A stretch of DNA of 37,047 nucleotides. It comes from Pelomonas sp052436255. Lineage in GTDB: Bacteria > Pseudomonadota > Gammaproteobacteria > Burkholderiales > Burkholderiaceae_C. The notes under the pieces were generated by a model that saw nothing but the letters and a program-made list of their open reading frames with translations, had not been told where the DNA came from and did no database searches. Of the stretch, positions 32,127-37,047 are shown piece after piece (positions within the stretch are counted from its first letter, which is position 1; every line of letters starts with the position of its first letter). A program made the translations under genes and the position numbers. Location: contig JBQVNP010000040.1 in NCBI GenBank assembly GCA_052436255.1, forward strand, positions 1 through 37,047. The letters are read 5' to 3'.

Positions 32127-32778
32127 TCTGAATCAGCCAGTCGTGCAGCTCGCGCGTCGAATGGGCGACGAACAGCGGGTTGAACTCGGCAAAGGTGGCG
32201 TGGTCATGCGCGCCAAAGCTGACGGCCACGCAGGGCGTGCCGGCGTTCGCGGCCAGCTGCAGGTCGTGCGTGGTGTCGCCGATCATCAGCGTGCGCTCGG
32301 GCTCGGCGCCGAACTCGCGCATCAGCTCCAGCAGCATCTGCGGATGCGGCTTGGAGCGTGTCTGGTCGGCCGTGCGGGTGCCGTCGAACAGATGGCCCAA
32401 CGCGCTCGACGCCAGGACCCGGTCCAGGCCCACGCGGTTCTTGCCGGTGGCGACGGCCAGCCAGTGGTGGCGGGCCTTGAGCGCCTCCAGCATCTCCAAC
32501 GTGCCTTCGAACAGCGACAGCTCGTGTTCGGCGGCGAGGTAATGGTGGCGGTAGCGCAGGCCCAGCTCTGGGTAGCGGTCCTCGGCCAGGCCGGGCACCG
32601 CGTGTTCCAGCGCATCGCGCAGGCCCAGGCCGATGACGTAGCGGCAGTTCTCGAAGCCGGGCTCGGGCAGGCCGATGTCGACGGCGGCGCGCTGGATGCA
32701 GCGGGCAATCAACGCCGTGGAGTCGAACAGGGTGCCGTCCCAGTCGAAGGCGATCAGGTCAAAACGTTGGGGTCTCAT
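32119..32778 (-). CDS. HAD-superfamily phosphatase, phosphoglycolate phosphatase-like
   Basis: A 219-residue HAD hydrolase. Motif I is FDWDGTLFDST (D11 nucleophile, D13 acid/base), motif II the Thr in AVATGKN, motif III the Lys in TRSKPHPQ, and motif IV GDTTHDL. A helical cap lies between motifs I and II, as in Gph and PpaX. Possible substrates are 2-phosphoglycolate or another small phosphate ester; a specific name is not justified. The ATG at 32778 overlaps the rluC stop (ATGA), so the two are translationally coupled; longer frames upstream run inside rluC in another frame and are rejected. Confidence 0.92.
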   Translation of the reverse strand: MRPQRFDLIAFDWDGTLFDSTALIARCIQRAAVDIGLPEPGFENCRYVIGLGLRDALEHAVPGLAEDRYPELGLRYRHHYLAAEHELSLFEGTLEMLEALKARHHWLAVATGKNRVGLDRVLASSALGHLFDGTRTADQTRSKPHPQMLLELMREFGAEPERTLMIGDTTHDLQLAANAGTPCVAVSFGAHDHATFAEFNPLFVAHSTRELHDWLIQNA

Positions 32779-33770
32779 GGGTTCATCAGCTTCGCACACT
32801 CCGGCGGCAGCGGCGCCTCCAGCGTCAACTCGGCCCCGGTGGCCGGATGGGTGAACCGCAGCCTGCGGGCGTGCAGGAACATGCGGTCGAACCGGGCCGC
32901 CCCGCGCGCCAGCTCCCGATTGCGCTCGAAGTCGCCGTACTTGGGGTCGCCCACGATGGCGTGGCCGGCCTGCTGCAGGTGGACGCGGATCTGGTGGGTG
33001 CGACCGGTCTTGATGGTGACGTCGAGCAGGCTGAAGTCCTGGGTCTTCTGCATCACCCTGACCAGGCTGATCGAGCGCTTGGCTTCTTCTTCGTCCGCTT
33101 TGCCCGGCCTCACCCAGCGCTCGCCGTCGCTGCCGACGAACTTCACCAGCGGCACGTCGATGACCTTGAGCCTGGCCGGCCACTCCCCCCAGACCAGGGC
33201 GGCATAGGTCTTGCCGGTCTCGCGCTCACGCAGCTGGTCCTGCAGGGCGACCAAGGTGCTGCGCTTCTTGGCAATCATCAAGAGACCCGAGGTTTCCTTG
33301 TCAAGCCGGTGCACCAGCTCCAGGAACTTGGCCGTCGGCCGTGAGCGGCGCAAGGCCTCGATGACGCCGTAACTCACGCCGGAACCGCCGTGCACCGCGA
33401 CGCCGGCCGGCTTGTCGATGACGAGCAGGTGCTCATCCTCGAAGATGACCGGGAACTCGCGCGCCGGCGCTTCGGGCAGGGTCGGGCGCTCGGGCAGGCG
33501 CACGGGCGGGATGCGCACTTCGTCGCCGATCACCAGCCGTGTGTCGGCCTGGGCCCGGCCTTTGTTGACCCGCACTTCGCCCGCGCGGATGACGCGGTAG
33601 ACATGGGTCTTGGGCACGCCCTTGAGCTCGCGCAACAGGAAGTTGTCCAGCCGCTGCCCCGCCGAGCCTTCGTCCACCGTGACCCGGCGCACGGCCGGTG
33701 CCGTACTCGCAGAGGGCTGGGTTTGCGTGGTGTCGGGCGGCACTTGGCCTGCCCCTATAATCCTTTTCAC
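32775..33770 (-). CDS. rluC: 23S rRNA pseudouridine synthase RluC
   Basis: A 331-residue RluA-family enzyme that makes pseudouridines at 955, 2504 and 2580 (E. coli numbering) of 23S rRNA. An N-terminal S4 RNA-binding domain (about 40-95, GQRLDNFLLRELKGVPK to GDEVRIPPV) is followed by the synthase domain with catalytic D157 in LVHRLDKETSG. IKTGRTHQIRVH is a further family motif. I choose the GTG at 33770 (VKRIIGAG) because upstream frame has no family similarity; an adjacent GTG at 33773 is equally possible. It sits divergently from rne, a neighbourhood conserved in many proteobacteria. Confidence 0.93.
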   Translation of the reverse strand: MKRIIGAGQVPPDTTQTQPSASTAPAVRRVTVDEGSAGQRLDNFLLRELKGVPKTHVYRVIRAGEVRVNKGRAQADTRLVIGDEVRIPPVRLPERPTLPEAPAREFPVIFEDEHLLVIDKPAGVAVHGGSGVSYGVIEALRRSRPTAKFLELVHRLDKETSGLLMIAKKRSTLVALQDQLRERETGKTYAALVWGEWPARLKVIDVPLVKFVGSDGERWVRPGKADEEEAKRSISLVRVMQKTQDFSLLDVTIKTGRTHQIRVHLQQAGHAIVGDPKYGDFERNRELARGAARFDRMFLHARRLRFTHPATGAELTLEAPLPPECAKLMNP

Positions 33771-33822
33771 CACGTTGCTGCCGTAAGTATTTGATTTGGT
33801 TGATTTTAGCGGCGACAACGTG
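33756..33822. promoter_or_regulatory. Divergent rluC/rne promoter region with inverted repeat
   Basis: A short AT-rich patch (33784-33809) stands out from the GC-rich surroundings. It is flanked by a 13-bp inverted repeat with 11 matches: CACGTTGCTGCCG (33771-33783) and CGGCGACAACGTG (33810-33822). A perfect TATAAT on the + strand at 33756-33761, inside the rluC start, could be an rne -10, but I see no good -35 at 17 bp. The inverted repeat could be an operator for both genes. The exact promoters are not determined. Confidence 0.4.
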
Positions 33823-34384
33823 TGGCCGACGGGGCGAAAGCCCGACGGCCACCGGCGATGCAACGCGAAAGACGGTCGGCAGGTTTCCTCCCCGAGTGAG
33901 TGAACGGCCCGCTGCCCGACGCGGCAGAGCGATGACACAAGAACCCGCGAGTCCCGCTGCAAATTCAGCAAGCGGCGCGCGCAGATAACAAGGTTTCCAT
34001 GGCGACAGAACGCCCAGGCCTCGCGGCCGTGCGAGCTGTCACCAGCGTCCAGCAGCCCACGCGGATGAGCATGCCCCTCCCCCACACGCACCCCTGCGGC
34101 CCCGGCTTGAAGCCGGTGTGGCCGCCCTGCCCCGGCCTGCCTTCAGGCTTGCCGGGCGGGTGCGCGCGGGAGCCGGCGGCTCGGCTCGCTTGAGTCCTGT
34201 TGCGATGCACGCGCCAACGCCGAAGGCTTGCTGACCCATCCGGTTGGCTGCGCTTTCGGTCCAGGGCGATTCCTTCCTCGGTTCTCAGCCATCGCCCGTG
34301 CATCTTGATGCTGCCTTCGGGCGGCGTGATGAACGTGCGCGTTTTGCGGCGGCTCGATGCCAGCCCGGCGCGCGAGGAGATGAC
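33823..34384 (+). promoter_or_regulatory. Long structured 5' leader of rne
   Basis: About 560-610 nt without a credible gene precede rne. Candidate RNA structures are the GNRA-capped double stem at 33824-33850 (GGCC, GGGC-GAAA-GCCC, GGCC), a CTGCC/GGCAG stem at 33912-33927, and CCGGC/GCCGG at 34102-34116 enclosed by CCACAC/GTGTGG (34082-34121). E. coli rne has a 361-nt leader through which RNase E controls its own mRNA; a like function here is inferred. A GAGGAG site lies just before the ATG. Confidence 0.5.
33824..33850 (+). ncRNA. GNRA tetraloop hairpin in rne leader
   Basis: The inner stem GGGC (33832-33835) and GCCC (33840-33843) closes a GAAA loop. The outer stem is GGCC (33824-33827) and GGCC (33847-33850), joined by short internal loops. 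It is a good candidate for a stable 5' element of the rne transcript, if the promoter lies upstream. Confidence 0.4.
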
Positions 34385-37047
34385 ATGAAACGCATGCTGA
34401 TCAATGCGACGCAGCCCGAAGAGCGGCGCCTCGCAATCGTTGATGGCCAGAAGCTGCTGGACTTCGAGACCGAAATCGAAGGGCGCGAGCAGCGCAAGGG
34501 CAATATCTACAAGGCGGTCGTGACGCGGGTCGAGCCCTCGCTCGAAGCCTGCTTCGTCGACTACGGCGAGGACCGCCACGGCTTCCTGCCCTTCAAGGAG
34601 ATCTCGCGCTCCTTTTTCCGTGAAGGCACCGACGTCAAGAACGCGACCATCAAGGACGCGATCAAGGAAGGCCAGGAGCTGCTGGTACAGGTCGAGAAGG
34701 AAGAACGCGGCAACAAGGGCGCGGCGCTGACGACCTTCGTCTCGCTGGCCGGCCGCTACCTGGTGTTGATGCCCAACAACCCGCGCGGCGGTGGCGTGTC
34801 GCGCCGCATCGAGGGCGAGGACCGCGAGGAGCTCAAGGAGAACCTCGACCAGCTCGAGTATCCCAAGGGCATGAGCCTGATCGCCCGCACCGCCGGCATC
34901 GGCCGCTCGGCGCCCGAGCTGCAGTGGGACTTGAACTACATGCTCAAGCTCTGGACCGCGATCGACGACGCGGCCCAGGGCGGCAAGGGTGCCTACCTGA
35001 TCTACCAGGAATCCAGCCTGGTGATCCGCGCGATCCGCGACTACTTCACCGCCGACATCGGCGAGATCCTGATCGACACGGACGACCTGTTCGAGCAGGC
35101 CCACCAGTTCATGAACCACGTGATGCCCGACCAGGGCCATCGCGTCAAGCGCTACCGTGACGACGCGCCGCTGTTCAGCCGCTTCCAGATCGAACACCAG
35201 ATCGAGACGGCCCACAGCCGCACGGTGACCCTGCCGTCCGGCGGCGCCATCGTCATCGACCACACCGAGGCGCTGGTGTCTGTCGACGTCAACTCGGCCC
35301 GCTCGACGCGCGGCACCGACATCGAGGAAACCGCCACCCGCACCAACCTCGAAGCGGCCGACGAGATCGCCCGCCAGATGCGCCTGCGCGACCTCGGCGG
35401 CCTGATCGTCGTCGACTTCATCGACATGGAGGAGAGCAAGAACCGCCGTGACGTCGAACAGCGCCTGCGTGACGCACTGCGCAGCGACCGCGCCCGCGTT
35501 CAGTTCGCCTCCATCAGCAAGTTCGGCCTGCTGGAAATGAGCCGCCAGCGCCTGCGCCCGGCGCTCAGCGAAGGCAACCACATCACCTGCCCGCGCTGCA
35601 ATGGCACCGGCCACATCCGCGACACGGAAAGCAGCGCGCTGCAGATCCTGCGCATGGTCCAGGAAGAGGCCATGAAGGACAACACCGCCGCCGTGCATGT
35701 GCAGGTGCCGGTGGAGGTCACTTCGTTCCTGCTCAACGAGAAGCGCACCGAGATCACCAAGATCGAGCTCAAGCAGCGCGTGACCGTGCTGCTGGTGCCC
35801 AACAAGCACCTGGAGACGCCGAACTACAAGCTGGAGCGCCTGCGCCACGACGACCCGCGCCTGGAGAATCTGCAGGCCAGCTACACGATGATCGAGGAGC
35901 CGACCGACGAAGTCGGCATCACGCGCCGTGGCGACGTCGAAAAGAAGAACAAGCAGGAACCCGTCATCAAGGGCATCCTGCCCGAACAGCCCGCGCCCAT
36001 GCCGGTGCCCGTGCCGGTGACCCCTGCCCCGGTGGCGGCAGCACCTGCGCCCGCCCCGGTGGTCGCGGCCCCGGCCCCGGCTTCCAAGGGCTTCTTCAGC
36101 CGCCTGTTGAGCTTCTTCAGCGGTGGCGACACCCCTGAAGCAGCCCCGGCGCCCGTCGTCCAGGCGCCCGCCGCAGCACCGGCCGCAACCGACAAGCCCA
36201 AGCGCGAAGGCGGCCGCGATGGCCGACGCGACGGTGGCCGCCGCGGTGAACGTGGCGAACGTGGCGAACGCGGTGAGCGGGGCGACCGCAATGAGTCGCG
36301 GGGTGGTGGCCAAGGTGGCCGCCGCGACGCCAAGCCGGGCGAGCCTCGTGCAGAGCGCGCTGAACGGGGTGACCGCGCGGAGCGTGGCGACCGCAGCAAG
36401 CGCGCTGAAGCCGCTGGCGACAAGCCCGAGCAACAGCGTCCGGAGCGGGCTGAACGCGCCGAGCGTGGTGAGCGCAACGACCGCGGTGGTGAGCGCGCTG
36501 AGCGTGGCGAACGCCGCCCGCGCGGCGAGCGCCAGGAACGCCAGGCCGCTGAGACCGTGGCGGTCATGCCGGTCGCAGCGCCCTTGGGGGATGAGCTGGC
36601 TGCCGTCCACGACGCACCGCCGGCCTTCGTCGACAGCCAAGCCGAGGCTGCCCTGCCGCCCACCGGTGACACTCCGGCCGGTGAAGAGCGCCAAGGCCGG
36701 GGCCGCCGCCGCCGCCGTGGTGGTCGTGACCGTGAGGACCAGGCCGGTGGCGAGGGTGGTGCCGAAGCGGGTGCCGATGCAGCCGCTGACACGCCCGTTG
36801 AAGCCGCTGCAGGCCCCGTCGACGTCGGCACCGAAGTCGCACCCCAGGTCGAAGGCGACGACGCCGGCGAAGGCCACGGGCGCGAGAGCCGCCGCCGTGG
36901 TGGCCGCAATCGCAACCGCAATCGGCGCGAGGAGGGCGCGGTCGACGGCCAGGACGCCACGGCCGGCGAGGAGGCGGTCGTCGCCGCCGACGCCGCGCCG
37001 CTGCAGGGCTCGCTGATCGAGAACGCGCTGGCGGACGCTGCCGCGCC
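34385..37047 (+). CDS. rne: Ribonuclease E, 3' end outside window
   Basis: At least 887 residues of RNase E, the endoribonuclease that starts mRNA decay and processes rRNA and tRNA. An S1 domain (about 37-120) and the catalytic core are followed by Mg-binding D301 (VDVNSARSTRG) and D344 (VVDFIDM), which match E. coli D303 and D346, and the Zn-link C402-PR-C405. After a Pro-Ala linker comes S567-KGFFSRLLSFFSGG, like the membrane-binding segment A helix of E. coli. From about 603 to 719 the tail is rich in Arg-Gly-Glu repeats (RGERGERGERGERGDR), then a further basic patch; it is probably the RNA- and partner-binding scaffold. ATG at 34385 follows GAGGAG. The frame is still open at the window end. 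Confidence 0.97.
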   Translation, partial: MKRMLINATQPEERRLAIVDGQKLLDFETEIEGREQRKGNIYKAVVTRVEPSLEACFVDYGEDRHGFLPFKEISRSFFREGTDVKNATIKDAIKEGQELLVQVEKEERGNKGAALTTFVSLAGRYLVLMPNNPRGGGVSRRIEGEDREELKENLDQLEYPKGMSLIARTAGIGRSAPELQWDLNYMLKLWTAIDDAAQGGKGAYLIYQESSLVIRAIRDYFTADIGEILIDTDDLFEQAHQFMNHVMPDQGHRVKRYRDDAPLFSRFQIEHQIETAHSRTVTLPSGGAIVIDHTEALVSVDVNSARSTRGTDIEETATRTNLEAADEIARQMRLRDLGGLIVVDFIDMEESKNRRDVEQRLRDALRSDRARVQFASISKFGLLEMSRQRLRPALSEGNHITCPRCNGTGHIRDTESSALQILRMVQEEAMKDNTAAVHVQVPVEVTSFLLNEKRTEITKIELKQRVTVLLVPNKHLETPNYKLERLRHDDPRLENLQASYTMIEEPTDEVGITRRGDVEKKNKQEPVIKGILPEQPAPMPVPVPVTPAPVAAAPAPAPVVAAPAPASKGFFSRLLSFFSGGDTPEAAPAPVVQAPAAAPAATDKPKREGGRDGRRDGGRRGERGERGERGERGDRNESRGGGQGGRRDAKPGEPRAERAERGDRAERGDRSKRAEAAGDKPEQQRPERAERAERGERNDRGGERAERGERRPRGERQERQAAETVAVMPVAAPLGDELAAVHDAPPAFVDSQAEAALPPTGDTPAGEERQGRGRRRRRGGRDREDQAGGEGGAEAGADAAADTPVEAAAGPVDVGTEVAPQVEGDDAGEGHGRESRRRGGRNRNRNRREEGAVDGQDATAGEEAVVAADAAPLQGSLIENALADAAA

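Noticed and set aside
33999..34193. Possible 64-codon gene in the rne leader
   Set aside because: Composition is Pro/Ala/Arg-rich without a recognisable motif or a good ribosome site, and it lies in the hairpin region.
33965..36877. Long open frame of 970 codons on the - strand opposite rne
   Set aside because: It is a mirror effect of GC-rich codon use; the translation is low-complexity and matches no family, while the + strand is clearly RNase E.
1..37047. Recent horizontal transfer of the glycosidase block judged from base composition
   Set aside because: GC content and codon use look alike in the block and in the core genes, and no integrase, transposase or tRNA is seen; only the repeat at 27073/27663 hints at rearrangement.

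Overview
The window is GC-rich DNA from a member of the Betaproteobacteria. I think it is a Burkholderiales organism near Roseateles/Mitsuaria. This rests on base composition, on the rne / rluC / HAD phosphatase / Rieske / sppA neighbourhood, and on the many Sec and Tat signal peptides. No 16S or other marker gene is present, so the taxonomy is an inference.

Positions 1-27019, all on the + strand, hold a large plant-polysaccharide locus of 12 genes, the first cut by the window edge. In order they are: the C-terminal part of a LacZ-type GH2; a GH74 xyloglucanase with accessory modules; a GH127-type (DUF1680) beta-L-arabinofuranosidase; a GH97 with the retaining alpha-galactosidase signature; a second GH74 that is a lipoprotein; a divergent GH27; a GH39; a GH3 with inserted PA14; a GH31 alpha-xylosidase with inserted PA14; an SGNH/CE20-type acetylesterase; a right-handed beta-helix protein with a C-terminal PDZ; a canonical GH27 alpha-galactosidase; and a GH2 with a C-terminal F5/8C domain. 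Three junctions are ATGA overlaps and most others are under 50 nt, so much of the block is probably one transcript. Every enzyme with a visible N-terminus carries an export signal. Two GH74s, the GH31, the acetylesterase and the galactosidases identify xyloglucan as the main target. The GH127, GH39 and divergent GH27 suggest unusual side chains (beta-L-Araf, beta-Xyl, perhaps L-Arap). No TonB receptor, transporter or regulator lies in the window.

Positions 27020-27117 form a small convergent gap. It contains a broken copy of the first 10 codons of the neighbouring acetyltransferase gene and two 12-bp perfect palindromes, which may be a rearrangement scar at the edge of the locus.

Positions 27118-33770, all on the - strand, are core and ordinary genes, listed here in transcription order: rluC, a HAD phosphatase, a Rieske protein, sppA, a gamma-glutamyltransferase-family protein, an MFS exporter and a GNAT acetyltransferase. 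Several overlap.

Positions 33771-34384 are a 614-bp divergent region with a 13-bp imperfect inverted repeat around an AT-rich core, followed by a long hairpin-rich leader in front of rne (RNase E). The rne gene runs off the right end. No rRNA, tRNA, CRISPR array, IS element or phage gene was seen.
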